From Macrostomum hystrix (Eukaryota > Platyhelminthes > Macrostomidae), in the NCBI GenBank assembly GCA_950097015.1, contig CATNEN010000001.1, positions 27,061,001-27,125,000 of the forward strand: a stretch of 64,000 bases of DNA, read 5' to 3'. The notes under the pieces were generated by a model. The model searched no databases. It worked only from the letters and a program-made list of their open reading frames with translations, and was not told the DNA's origin. The position numbers were made by a program, and so were the translations under genes. This document shows, in pieces, positions 1-9,006 of this stretch. Numbering within the stretch: position 1 is the stretch's first letter; each line of letters opens with the position of its first letter.

Positions 1-2
1 AC

Positions 3-1121
3 TTTCCCGACTACATGAAGCAGCTCTGGCAGCATCTCAATCCGGATGGAAAATCGTACCATGGTTGCCATAAGTTGCTCTTGACCTGCTTTGACAAGGA
101 GCGCTACGTCGTGCACTCGAATGTTCTCAAGTTCTACCTTCAGTATGGGATGCGCATCCAGAGGATCCACAGAGCCGTGCAGTTCAACCAGAAGCCTGTC
201 TTTGCGCCGTACATACATAAAAACAGTGAGCGCCGCGCAAATGCCAGCAATGACTTTGAGCGCAACTACTACAAGATGAAGAACAATTCGCTTTTCGGGA
301 AGACGATGGAAAATGTTCGAAAAAGAAGAGACGTTAGAATTTGCACCAATGATCAGCAGGCCAGAGTCTTGGCTTCGAAGCCTACTCTAAAGGACTTCAT
401 CATCGTGAACGAAGATCTCTCCGTGTTCCAACTGGCCAAGACAAGTGTCCAGCTGGATCGCCCCGTGTACATCGGACAAAGTGTCCATGACAACTCAAAG
501 TTGGTAATGTACAAACTGTTCTACGAAGAGCTGAAGTCGCGCTTTGAGAGCAATGCTGCCAGAGTGACACTGTGTGGAGGTGACACAGATTCGCTCTTTC
601 TGTGTCTCGAGAATCTAGATGTCGAGCACTATGTCCTACCAAAGATGATGGAGTCCGGCCTGCTAGATACCAGCAATTACCCGGTGCACCACCCGCTCAA
701 GTCAGACCGACTGAAGGCCAAGCTCGGCTGCCTGAAGGATGAATCAGCTGGTGAAAAGTTCAAACAGTGGATCTTGCTTCGTCCCAAGCTTTACTCTATG
801 CTTGCTGATGAGGGCGGAGGCAGAATCAACAAGAAGGTGGCAAAAGGAGTTCAGAGATCTGTTGTGCGCACCGAGATCAGTCATCAGAACTACGTGGATG
901 CATTTTATGCCCTTCAAGAGCTGACAGTCCGTGTCCGTCGCATCGGCAGCATACACCACAGAGTGTTCACCATCGAGCAATCCAAGCGAGCACTGACTGT
1001 CTGGGAAGACAAGCGAGCCTGGACTGATGCCAATGCAAGTCTTCCGTTCGGGCACTGCGCCCTTCGATGGAAATCACGGACTCTAGGGAGAAGGAAGCTC
1101 GAAGCGCCTCTCATTGCCACT

Positions 1122-1159
<38 letters not shown>

Positions 1160-1190
1160 TGAGCCGAAGCAAGCGCGCCTTGCAGACTGA
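3..1190 (+). CDS. Protein-primed DNA polymerase B, C-terminal part
   Basis: The frame is open from the first bases of the window, so the N-terminal exonuclease and first polymerase motif are missing only because of the window edge. The visible part carries the family B fingers motif KMKNNSLFGKT (about residues 87-97 counting from the ATG at 15) and the catalytic palm motif GGDTDSLF (about residues 188-195), followed by thumb-like sequence with KVAKGVQ. These match the pPolB of Polintons and adenoviruses, which replicates linear DNA from a terminal protein. The C-terminus ends in a poly-Ser run encoded by an AGC microsatellite (about 1122-1158) that may be recent. It converges with the TBP-like gene on the other strand. 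Confidence 0.9.
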
Positions 1191-1615
1191 TGTCCGGTTA
1201 AAGTGTCAACTGTCCAATCAAACTTTTTTGGTAGCAATTCCTTCTGGTTTCCCCTCTTCTACTTTGTTACGGGTGATGGGTATTGATTATTTTGAAGAAC
1301 ATTTTTTTTCTTCAAACGATATATTTGCCTTCTATGAGACGAGTCGTGGATTAAGTTCACTTTTCTTGTGTGATGGGTGAAATTTGAATTTGTGCATGAA
1401 CTTACTGTACCTTTTGCTTGTAACTATTTGCGCTGGCGGCAGCAATGAAAGAAGAAGAATCGAATGAACTATATTCTTCACAAAATTTGAACTTTGGATT
1501 TTATTATTCCAAAAATTACATTGAATTCAAAGCGGATCCACTGCTCAGGCTTTCACAGAAATTTATTTCTTTTATTATTCAAGTCACTTAGTGAATCGTG
1601 TGACTCTAGCAGCTC
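1191..1615. other. Convergent intergenic spacer
   Basis: This is AT-rich sequence between the polymerase stop and the stop of the TBP-like gene. I see no further gene. It would hold the 3' ends of both convergent transcripts. Confidence 0.6.
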
Positions 1616-1754
1616 TCACTTAATGAGAGCTGCTAGATTCTCAACATCAGAATGCAATTGTCGCAGAGAGCGAGCTCCGCTGAGAACAAATGAGCCGTTA
1701 TGGAAAAGCAAACATTTGCAAAAGCGGAGTTTACAGATTAAAGCAGAAAACGAT
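1616..1754 (-). pseudogene. TBP-like protein, C-terminal exon fragment beyond the Ty3 insertion
   Basis: Read on the - strand from the target-site copy acgat (1750-1754), this frame continues the TBP-like frame that enters the Ty3 element at 6340. It holds the end of the second TBP repeat: a Phe at the position of the fourth DNA-intercalating aromatic (LLFHNGS) and the strand FVLSGARS that matches the conserved IVLTGAK element of TBP. It ends at TGA 1616-1618. With one copy of the 5-bp duplication removed, the two parts total 564 nt (187 codons plus stop) with no frame break, which is the size of the TBP core. The gene was therefore open when the retrotransposon landed. Confidence 0.8.
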
Positions 1755-1937
1755 TGTGATAGCGGGGGTCTGCTCAGTTGTTCCGCTCAGAGTAATGTAC
1801 AGTGCAGGTGTACACCTGCACGCGCGCGTGTGATTGGCTGACGCTTTGTCAGACAACCTTTATTGTTGGCCTGCTATAAAGTTAAATAAAAGCCTCTGCC
1901 ATTGGGGGGGACTTACCCCCGAAGTGGAGTTTTCACA
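1755..1937 (+). repeat. 5' LTR of the Ty3/gypsy element
   Basis: This 183-bp LTR has TG...CA ends. It includes a self-complementary core GTGTACACCTGCACGCGC, a TATAAAG box (about 1874) and an AATAAA signal (about 1885). The TATA box and polyadenylation signal lie close together near the 3' end, so R must be short. Confidence 0.9.
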
Positions 1938-1968
1938 GTGGCGACTAGACTGAAACGATCCTGCGCAA

Positions 1969-4900
1969 ATGAGTAGTGCAAGTGCACTAGGGCTTGTCGG
2001 CCCATACGAAGAAGGCTCTGAGCCGTGGCATATGTACCAAGCAAGGTTAGAACAATATTTTGTTGCCAATGACGTCACTGAGGAAGCAAAAAAACGAGCG
2101 ATTCTGCTGAGTTCATGCGGCAAGAAAGTTTTCCATCTGGCCTTCAGTCTTCTGTCTCCTGAACAGCCATCAGCCAAGAGCTACACCGAAATTTGCGATG
2201 CACTGAAGAGCCATTTTGAGCCTGAGGAGTCCGAGATCGTCCATCGTTACCGGTTCTACACCAGAAATCGCAGGGAAGGTGAGGGCGTCGCTGACTTCGT
2301 CGCAGACCTCCGAGACCTGGCTCGCGACTGCAAGTTCGGCGAAAGCCTGACTTCAATGCTTCGCGACAGGCTGGTGCTGGGAATCAACAACGATGGTGCT
2401 CAGCGGCGGCTGCTGGCCGAGCCCGATCTCCCTCTAGCGAAGGCATTGAAGCTGGCCCTGGCCCACGAGTCCGCCACCAAGGGCTGCCAACTGGTGTCGG
2501 GAGCGAGTAAGCCAGATCCATTCAGTCAGGAGTCCGTCAGCATTGTCAAGCAACAGCAGAAGTCGTCTTCGACAAGGAAGTGCTTCAGGTGCCTGTCAAC
2601 GAGGCATCTCGCTAATAAGTGCCCGTTCGCCACCCAGAAGTGCTACAAGTGCTCAAAGACCGGCCACACTGCGGCTGCCTGCAAATCCCAGTCGAAGGAC
2701 GATAGAAGAGAGGCTCTGCAGATGCAGGACGGCGAGGAAAAAGACAGCTGCGAGGAGGAAACGGCCCACTCTCTGTACCAGCTGTCCGGCAAGAGGGTAT
2801 CGAAGGTGCCGCCAATTACAACGATGGTGCGCATCAATGGCCGACCTGTTGTCATGGAAGTGGACACTGGAGCCTCCGTGTCCCTTGTATCCTCGAAGAC
2901 CTACAGGACCGTGCTCAACTCGCAGCCAGCACTGCAGCCTGCGTCCGTGCAGCTGCGAACATACTCCGGTGAGAAAGTGCCAATTGAAGGCTGCATCTGT
3001 GTTGCGGTGGAAGCTGCTGAAGCACCGTCAAAGACACTCAGCCTCCTTGTGGTTGCCGGCTGCGGATCCGACCTGCTCGGAAGAGACTGGCTGTCCGAGT
3101 TGCGGCTCGACTGGAGATCAATCAAGCAGGTGGCAGCTGCTCTTGAGGTGTCGCCCAGACTACAGCAGCTGCTCGACAAGTACAGCGATGTTTTTTTGCC
3201 TGAGCTAGGGAAGTACAACGGACCGCCAGTGAGTTTGAATATGAGACCCGATGCTCAACCTCGCTTTATGAAGGCCAGGAATCTCCCCTTTGCTTTGAAG
3301 GACAAGGTGGAGAGCCAACTGAACCGCGAGATCGAACAAGGAATCCTGGTGCCCGTGCAGCACTCCGAGTACGCATCGCCGGTGGTGCCAGTGCTCAAGT
3401 CCGACGGCTCTGTGAGGGTCTGCGCCGACTTCAAGCAGACCGTCAACCCGAACGTGGAGCCCGACTCGTATCCTCTGCCGCGGATTGAAGAGCTGTTCGC
3501 GAAGCTGACTGGTGGGCGGCTCTTCACTAAGCTCGACTTGTCACAGGCGTACATGCAGCTGCCACTCGATGAGGCCTCCCAGAGGGTGTGCACAATCAAC
3601 ACTCATAAAGGGCTGCTTAGGTATACGCGGCTGCCCTTCGGTGTCTCGCCAGCGGTCGGAATTTTTCAGCGCCGGATGGACTGCTTGCTGCAAGGAATCA
3701 CCAACACCGCCTGCTTCATCGATGACCTCATCATCACCGGGAAGGACGACAGCAGTCATCTGAACTCCCTGGAGCAGGTTCTGGAGAAGCTGAGCCAGGG
3801 CGGCCTCCGGTGCAAGCTGGAGAAGTGCCAGTTCATGCAGACGAGCATCAGTTATCTCGGTCACCGCATCGATGCCGACGGCCTGCACCCGATCAAAGAC
3901 AAGGTCGAGGCAATTGTCAGCGCTCCAGCTCCCAAGGACGCAACTCAGCTGCGCAGTTTCCTAGGCATGGTGAACTACTATGGCAAGTTTCTGCCTAAAT
4001 TGTCTCAAGTCCTGGCTCCGCTGCACCTGCTGCTGCGCGAGCAACACCGCTGGAACTGGGGCGCTGCTCAGAACGCCGCTTTCGAGAAGTGCAAGACACT
4101 GCTGTCCTCGGCTCCGGTATTGGCGCACTTTGACCCGAGCAAAGACCTGCTGCTCGAGTGCGACGCGTCCCCCTACGGTCTGGGGGCGGTCATCAGCCAC
4201 AGGATCGATGGAGCTGTCCGGCCTGTGGCCTTTGCCTCGCGTACGTTGCACGACGCTGAGAAAAACTACTCACAGCTCGAGAAGGAAGCCCTCGCGATAG
4301 TGTTTGCGGTTAAGAAGTTCAACGCGTACCTGTTCGGCCGCCCATTTCTGCTGGTGAGTGACCACAAACCTCTGCTTGGATTGCTGGCTGAGAACAAGGC
4401 CGTGCCGACCCTGGCATCCGGAAGAATTCAGAGGTGGGCTCTGCTGCTGTCTGGCTATAACTACCGCATGGTTCACCGAGCCGGAGCCTCACTGCTGTGC
4501 GCCGATGCCTTGAGTCGCCTGCCGCTGCCCGACAAGCCGGCGACTGTCCCGAAGCTGGCAGAGCTGGTCATGCTGATGGACCACCTGGATGATGGACCTG
4601 TCACGGCAGCTCAGATACGCGGCCTGACTCGAAGGGATCCTACGCTTGCCCGAGCTCTGCACTTCACGCAGATTGGCTGGCCAGAGCGGGTCAGTGACGA
4701 TCTGCTGCCATACTCCAAGAGAGCGGCTGAGCTCAGTGCGCAAGACGGCTGTCTCCTGTGGGGCGCTCGAGTGGTGGTCCCGGTTGGAGCGCGAGCTGCT
4801 CTGCTCCAGGTGCTGCATCAAGGTCATGCGGGGGCGTCTCGCATGAAGACGTTAGCCCGGGGTTATTTCTGGTGGCCAGGATTAGACTCGGAGATTGAAA

Positions 4901-5892
4901 ACCTGTCCAAGGCCTGCGCTGACTGTCAGGAGTTGCAGAACGCCCCGGCGCCTTCGCCAATGTTGTCGTGGCCGTGGCCTGACCGACCGTGGTCTCGAGT
5001 GCATATCGACTATGCGGGTCCGGTGTCTGGCAGGATGCTGCTGGTCGTCGTCGATGCCCACTCAAAGTGGCTGGATGTGCATGTGGTGTCGTCAGCGACC
5101 TCAGCTGTCACCATCCAGAAACTCCGCTCCAGCTTCGCGACGCACGGGTTGCCAGATGTGCTGGTGTCGGACAATGGGCCCAACTTGGTCAGCGAGGAGA
5201 TGTCCGACTTTCTGCGGAAGAACGGCATTCAACACGTGCGCGTTGCCCCCTACCATCCGGCGTCCAACGGCCTGGCGGAACGAGCTGTCCAGACGCTGAA
5301 GCGGTCCCTGGAGAAGCAGCGCGAAGGCTCCTTGGAGGATAAGGTCGCCCGGTTCCTGCTGAGCTATCGGGTCACTCCGCATGCGACAACTGGTGTGGCT
5401 CCCTGCGAACTCCTGATGGGACGGCGACTGTGCACGTTGCTAGATCGAGCTCGGCCAGACCTGGGAGCAAGAGTACAGCGTAAGCAAAGTCTGCAAAAAG
5501 AGCACCACGACTGCAAAGCTCGATCCCGGACTTTCGAGACTGGGGACGCTGTACTGGCCAGAGACTTTGGAGCCAACGGAGGTCGGTGGAAGCCGGCGCG
5601 AGTTGTCGGTGCCGCCGGTCCGGCCTCCTACCTGTGCGGCTTCGATGGCGACGACCGAGTGGTGCGGCGGCACGTCGACCATGTCCGCGGTGGTCCTGAG
5701 CAGCCGCGGCCTACCGGAGCTGGCGTGACAGACGGTGCTGCCGACGCCAAGGCCGCACCTGAGCCTGAAGCTGCGATGCCGGCCGTGGACGAGCCGCCTG
5801 ATCTGGCTGCTCCTGGAGACCCTGAGATCGACGGGTCTCTGCGCCGATCGTCGCGAGTTCGACGTCCCCCGGAGCGCCTGAGCTACGGGTGA
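1969..5892 (+). CDS. Gag-Pol polyprotein of Ty3/gypsy element
   Basis: This is one 1307-codon frame from ATG 1969. Domains in order: Gag-like helical region; two CCHC zinc knuckles (about residues 205-239, CFRC and CYKC); aspartic protease with VDTGAS (about 298); reverse transcriptase with FIDD in place of YVDD/YIDD (about 583); RNase H with LECDASPYG (about 730) and SDHKPL; integrase with HHCC finger (about 950-988), and DDE residues near HIDYAGPV (1012), SDNGPN (1068) and NGLAERAVQ (1103). The layout fits the mag-like/K02A2.6-like group, in which Gag and Pol share one frame. No stop or shift interrupts it, so it could be autonomous. It replicates by reverse transcription in a cytoplasmic particle. 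Confidence 0.95.
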   Translation: MSSASALGLVGPYEEGSEPWHMYQARLEQYFVANDVTEEAKKRAILLSSCGKKVFHLAFSLLSPEQPSAKSYTEICDALKSHFEPEESEIVHRYRFYTRNRREGEGVADFVADLRDLARDCKFGESLTSMLRDRLVLGINNDGAQRRLLAEPDLPLAKALKLALAHESATKGCQLVSGASKPDPFSQESVSIVKQQQKSSSTRKCFRCLSTRHLANKCPFATQKCYKCSKTGHTAAACKSQSKDDRREALQMQDGEEKDSCEEETAHSLYQLSGKRVSKVPPITTMVRINGRPVVMEVDTGASVSLVSSKTYRTVLNSQPALQPASVQLRTYSGEKVPIEGCICVAVEAAEAPSKTLSLLVVAGCGSDLLGRDWLSELRLDWRSIKQVAAALEVSPRLQQLLDKYSDVFLPELGKYNGPPVSLNMRPDAQPRFMKARNLPFALKDKVESQLNREIEQGILVPVQHSEYASPVVPVLKSDGSVRVCADFKQTVNPNVEPDSYPLPRIEELFAKLTGGRLFTKLDLSQAYMQLPLDEASQRVCTINTHKGLLRYTRLPFGVSPAVGIFQRRMDCLLQGITNTACFIDDLIITGKDDSSHLNSLEQVLEKLSQGGLRCKLEKCQFMQTSISYLGHRIDADGLHPIKDKVEAIVSAPAPKDATQLRSFLGMVNYYGKFLPKLSQVLAPLHLLLREQHRWNWGAAQNAAFEKCKTLLSSAPVLAHFDPSKDLLLECDASPYGLGAVISHRIDGAVRPVAFASRTLHDAEKNYSQLEKEALAIVFAVKKFNAYLFGRPFLLVSDHKPLLGLLAENKAVPTLASGRIQRWALLLSGYNYRMVHRAGASLLCADALSRLPLPDKPATVPKLAELVMLMDHLDDGPVTAAQIRGLTRRDPTLARALHFTQIGWPERVSDDLLPYSKRAAELSAQDGCLLWGARVVVPVGARAALLQVLHQGHAGASRMKTLARGYFWWPGLDSEIENLSKACADCQELQNAPAPSPMLSWPWPDRPWSRVHIDYAGPVSGRMLLVVVDAHSKWLDVHVVSSATSAVTIQKLRSSFATHGLPDVLVSDNGPNLVSEEMSDFLRKNGIQHVRVAPYHPASNGLAERAVQTLKRSLEKQREGSLEDKVARFLLSYRVTPHATTGVAPCELLMGRRLCTLLDRARPDLGARVQRKQSLQKEHHDCKARSRTFETGDAVLARDFGANGGRWKPARVVGAAGPASYLCGFDGDDRVVRRHVDHVRGGPEQPRPTGAGVTDGAADAKAAPEPEAAMPAVDEPPDLAAPGDPEIDGSLRRSSRVRRPPERLSYG

Positions 5893-6152
5893 CGTCATCT
5901 GTGGAAGAGACTATTTTGATTGACTGTAGTGTTCGGACGATTATTTTCAGATTTGGTACTTTGTTATGGTTATGGGTTATTTTCCATTATATGGTTGTGT
6001 CGTTGCTTTTCTGTCTTGCGTTGCGTAGTTTTTGTGCTGGTTAATTAGTATTTGTTATTAGGTTAATTATTGTGTTATTGTGCCTCACTATAAAATGCGT
6101 TGTTCTATTGTATTCTCTTGCGATCCCTGATCCTCATGTAGATGGGGAGGGA

Positions 6153-6335
6153 TGTGATAGCGGGGGTCTGCTCAGTTGTTCCGCTCAGAGTAATGTACAG
6201 TGCAGGTGTACATCTGCACGCGCGCGTGTGATTGGCTGACGCTTTGTCAGACAACCTTTATTGTTGGCCTGCTATAAAGTTAAATAAAAGCCTCTGCCAT
6301 TGGGGGGGACTTACCCCCGAAGTGGAGTTTTCACA
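6153..6335 (+). repeat. 3' LTR of the Ty3/gypsy element
   Basis: This is a 183-bp match to the 5' LTR with one substitution. The target-site copy acgat follows at 6336-6340. Its TGA provides the artificial stop that truncates the TBP-like frame on the - strand. Confidence 0.9.
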
Positions 6336-6765
6336 ACGATTCAGGTTCATAAGTTGCGCTGGGTAGAATGTTGCGCAAATCAGACAGCGATAAAGCACCG
6401 CATAAGTCCAGGTTGCCCTTTGCACTAATAGTTTTAATTCGAACACAAATGGATTGATGAGGCAGCAGTTGAACCGGCACTCTGCGATGCAGCATAGCCA
6501 CGAAGCGACGGGCAGCCCTGGCCGCGTCTGCGTAGCTCTTGGCGCCACAGATGCTCAGTTGCCCAGTGGGGTAGAGCAGCAGAGTTACCCTGGGATTCCG
6601 CATCTGCTTGATGAGCACCCGGGGCCAAACGGGTCGGTAGATCACATGCGCCATGCTGAGAGCCAGTTCCCTTAGAGGCAGCTGGGCGCCCCCGCCTCCA
6701 ACCAGTTCCAGATCCACTCCGCCAACCAGGTTGGTGACACTCAGTGTTGTGGTTCCTGCACTCAT
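6336..6765 (-). pseudogene. TATA-binding-protein-like gene, N-terminal two thirds
   Basis: From ATG 6765 the product begins MSAGTTTLSVTNLVGGVDL and follows the TBP core fold. Repeat 1 has VTNLVGGVDL, a stretch matching the ARNAEYNPKRFAAVIMR region but with Trp (RPVWPRVLIKQMRNP) where TBP has an intercalating Phe, then LLLYPTGQLSICGAKS, with Tyr where TBP has the second Phe. Repeat 2 begins with the VRIKTISAKGNLD strand and reaches YEPES at the insertion site. The third aromatic (Phe) is encoded just across the retrotransposon. TBP nucleates transcription pre-initiation complexes on promoter DNA. Here it is the last gene of the Polinton - strand set, preceded by CTTAAGAA at 6823. The gene is broken by the Ty3 insertion but otherwise open. 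A captured host TBP/TRF is the most likely source. Confidence 0.85.
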
Positions 6766-6822
6766 TTTGAATACTTTGACTGCTGATGTCGCTGAAACTC
6801 TTGTGCCATGGACACTGCTCGC

Positions 6823-6830
6823 TTCTTAAG
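6823..6830 (-). promoter_or_regulatory. CTTAAGAA promoter-like octamer of the TBP-like gene
   Basis: The - strand reads CTTAAGAA. 57 bp separate its downstream edge from ATG 6765. Confidence 0.6.
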
Positions 6831-6959
6831 CTGATGCAGAACTTTGGCCTTAGCCAACTGTAGTACAGCAATGCATTTCTCACAGCACAGCCGCTAGCTG
6901 ACTCCTTGGTGGAAGGTGAGCTCAGATCGTCTAGGTTGAATACCTGTCTGCCTAACAGC

Positions 6960-7271
6960 TCAGTCAGAAAAGAAGATTTTTCCTCTCCGCTTGTCCAAGT
7001 GACTTCCGCCTCCAATGCTCACAATGTCATCGGCCAATTGAAAATACGGCCGGATTCCATCGGTCCACTTGAATTTATGCTGATGTTTCGTGAGCTGACT
7101 GTAGTACATTCGCATGTCGGGTGACACTCTCTCCCACGGATGCGGTGGGGCGTACACATGGTGGGAAATGTAGTAGCTTCCCTTTTTTACTTCGAGGACT
7201 GCCAGCTCCTTCACGATGAAGTTATCATTCTCTCCATCACACGGGAAGCCTTGAATGTCTATGTAGTTCAT
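6960..7271 (-). CDS. Polinton-type conserved hypothetical protein, probably frameshifted
   Basis: From ATG 7271 the frame reads MNYIDIQGFPCDGENDNFIV and holds a Trp/His-rich middle (APPHPWERV, KWTDGIRPYFQLADDIV). This arrangement resembles a hypothetical protein common in Polintons and their invertebrate genomic relics, but I know no proven function. The frame stops at 6960. In another frame an open reading frame continues from about 7015 through 6820, so the true C-terminus may have been cut by an indel near 7000. It starts 46 bp after the octamer TTTAAGAA. Confidence 0.45.
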   Translation of the reverse strand: MNYIDIQGFPCDGENDNFIVKELAVLEVKKGSYYISHHVYAPPHPWERVSPDMRMYYSQLTKHQHKFKWTDGIRPYFQLADDIVSIGGGSHLDKRRGKIFFSD

Positions 7272-7317
7272 GCTCAAGCGGGTGCCTTGAAACTAGCAAA
7301 ATTAGATTGTGCTTCCT

Positions 7318-7325
7318 TTCTTAAA
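7318..7325 (-). promoter_or_regulatory. TTTAAGAA promoter-like octamer
   Basis: This is the variant copy of the octamer, 46 bp before ATG 7271. It contains the stop codon TAA of the upstream gene. Confidence 0.55.
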
Positions 7326-7989
7326 TACTGTTTCTCCCCCTGTTCAACCTCAGCCATGCAGACTTGTTGCCCAATCCTTTGAGTGAAGGCTGTGCATCTT
7401 CAATTGGATAAAAAATTTCTTGATGTACAGATTTTCCAACAGCTGACATAGGCACATTGAGATTTTTTTGGCGAAGCAAGTCACTGAAAGCGGGCCATCC
7501 AACAGGCTGACCAGAACTTTTTGAGTCCTTCACTGTGTGCAGAATCAAATCGAAAATGTTTGAGTTAGGAATCGAGTTCCCAGAAATGTTCACCTCTCTA
7601 TTATCGGACACCCGGATAGCAGACTGGCTGTCAGATAGGATGGCCCATAGACTCTGAGCCCTCGGTTTGAGCTTCTGTGGCACTGACTGGTAGATCTTTT
7701 CTTCCCAGCTTCTTTGAGGCATCTCAGCCTTTATCAACTTCGCTTTCTTCTCTTCTGATGCAGCTTCCTTTCCTGTCTGCTTTCGCTTTGCCAGCAAGCT
7801 TTGCATTGCACTCTGGTACAGGGCTGTCTTCATATCATCTGGGCAGTCTTGGGCCAACAGGATATCATCGCATTTCATCTGTGCCTGCTTTATGGCCGTG
7901 TCACTGACAGACTCAATGGGCTTGGCACTCCTCCTCAGCATTTCATACTCGGACCTTGAGATCAGAACCATCTCATTGAATTTGTGCAT
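7321..7989 (-). CDS. Polinton-type conserved hypothetical protein, 222 aa
   Basis: The protein runs from ATG 7989 to TAA 7321. A Lys/Glu-rich middle is followed by a C-terminal region with SLWAILSDS, ISGNSIPNSNIFDLILHTV and PVGWPAFSDLLRQKN. This order of short motifs recurs in a hypothetical protein near the capsid genes of many animal Polintons and adintovirus-like elements; its role is unknown. The start overlaps the end of the preceding gene by 17 bp (7973-7989) and has no CTTAAGAA before it, so it is probably translated from the same transcript as its neighbour. Confidence 0.6.
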   Translation of the reverse strand: MHKFNEMVLISRSEYEMLRRSAKPIESVSDTAIKQAQMKCDDILLAQDCPDDMKTALYQSAMQSLLAKRKQTGKEAASEEKKAKLIKAEMPQRSWEEKIYQSVPQKLKPRAQSLWAILSDSQSAIRVSDNREVNISGNSIPNSNIFDLILHTVKDSKSSGQPVGWPAFSDLLRQKNLNVPMSAVGKSVHQEIFYPIEDAQPSLKGLGNKSAWLRLNRGRNSI

Positions 7990-8296
7990 CTCTTTTCCTC
8001 TTCTTTTTCACAAGTTTCAGCAGAGTGGGGAGGATTCTGATAAAAGAAGCTTTGAGTAAGTCACTCTGTTTTCTTTGCCGGGCAATTCTGCGGATTATAT
8101 TTTTAGATTTCAATAGCGCTGTCTTTTCAACAAGAGAAAATGGCAAATTCTCTTTCAATAGGTTGTGGCAGGCCTCGACAAGAAAAGTGCAAGCTTCTTT
8201 CGGACACAGCTTTATTATTGCGCGCTTGAGGCTAATTGTATATTTGTGTGAGGCAAGGACTTCAAATAAGCTTTGATGAGCTTCGAACACTTCCAT
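7973..8296 (-). CDS. Small basic Polinton-type protein, 107 aa
   Basis: From ATG 8296 the product has a helical N-terminus, then LLKENLPFSLVEKTALLKSK and a basic stretch (IIRRIARQRKQ), ending in KKKRKRDAQIQ. The pattern of a short NLP-type turn, two helices and a basic tail recurs in small proteins of Polintons and adintoviruses that are thought to be virion or core components; this is family resemblance only. It starts 40 bp after CTTAAGAA (8337-8344). Confidence 0.5.
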   Translation of the reverse strand: MEVFEAHQSLFEVLASHKYTISLKRAIIKLCPKEACTFLVEACHNLLKENLPFSLVEKTALLKSKNIIRRIARQRKQSDLLKASFIRILPTLLKLVKKKRKRDAQIQ

Positions 8297-8336
8297 AGTC
8301 GCAATAATTCAGGCTAATAGCCTTTCTCAACCTATA

Positions 8337-8344
8337 TTCTTAAG
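8337..8344 (-). promoter_or_regulatory. CTTAAGAA promoter-like octamer
   Basis: It lies 40 bp before ATG 8296 and overlaps the probable true stop codon (TAA 8340-8342) of the packaging ATPase gene upstream. Confidence 0.6.
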
Positions 8345-8989
8345 CATAAACCAGATGTGGCCTCTGATTGGGCAGAATTCTGGCTCGCACTCGCAGCTCA
8401 TCGGGGGTGCAAGGGTGAAAGTCCAGAAACAGGTAGCTCCCCCTGCCCTGCGCTGTGACATGCTTGAACACCTCAAGCAGGAAGCCAGGCTTCTCTGGAA
8501 AGCACTGCCTGCCCAATGCAGCGATCTGCAGCTGGTCTCTGGGTTTTTAAGGATCACATAGTACATCGTGTTCAAGCTCATGGTCCGCAACTCCTTGCCC
8601 TTGAAAAACATATTCTGAGTGAGCATTACAAGAAAGCATGGCAGGTGATGGGCGAGTCCAGTGAAAATATTTCGCATTGAAGCAGAGTTAGAAGTTTCAT
8701 CAATCATGTCATCAAAAATGACCAGATCATTGCTCATCAAAGTGCTCTCAAAGTTAGTGGGTAATCCCTGATACAATTGCACACCAAGACTGCTCAGCTC
8801 TGCATGCGCTGGCTGTGCGATCCCATAGTACCAGAGCACTCTCCCAGGCTGGATGTCGAATAATACATCCCTGTACTGTATTAGATGCTTCACGAAGGTT
8901 GTCTTTCCAGCATTGGTGGGTCCGCAGACCATCATGCAGCTGCCCTGTCGCAGGCGGACATCATAGTATAACACTCTTTCTGCTTCCAT
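8340..8989 (-). pseudogene. Genome-packaging ATPase (FtsK/A32 type), single-base frameshift
   Basis: From ATG 8989: Walker A GPTNAGKTTFVKHL (about residues 23-36), Walker B DLVIFDDMIDE (about 88-98) and the downstream TQNMFFKGKELRT block (about 123-135) typical of A32-like ATPases that pump viral DNA into capsids. Near 8540 the frame changes. The original frame runs on as unrelated sequence to 8327, while the -1 neighbour continues with family-like sequence (LFLDFHP, RILPNQRPHLVYA) to TAA 8340-8342. One missing base explains this. It starts 49 bp after CTTAAGAA (9039-9046). Confidence 0.85.
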
Positions 8990-9006
8990 CTCTCTTGGGC
9001 TTTATT

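Larger units (their letters stand above)
1755..6335 (+). mobile_element. Complete Ty3/gypsy retrotransposon inserted in the TBP-like gene
   Basis: Two 183-bp LTRs (1755-1937 and 6153-6335) start TGTGATAG and end TTTTCACA, and I found one difference between them (near 1814/6212). They are flanked by a 5-bp target duplication acgat at 1750-1754 and 6336-6340. TGGCGAC directly after the 5' LTR is a primer-binding-site-like start, and a purine tract ending GGGGAGGGA precedes the 3' LTR. The single internal ORF is intact. Near-identical LTRs and an open ORF point to a very recent insertion. Confidence 0.95.

Noticed and set aside
744-1237. Antisense frames over the polymerase gene, including a poly-Leu product
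   Set aside because: Shadow of the AGC repeat and of the + strand coding sequence.
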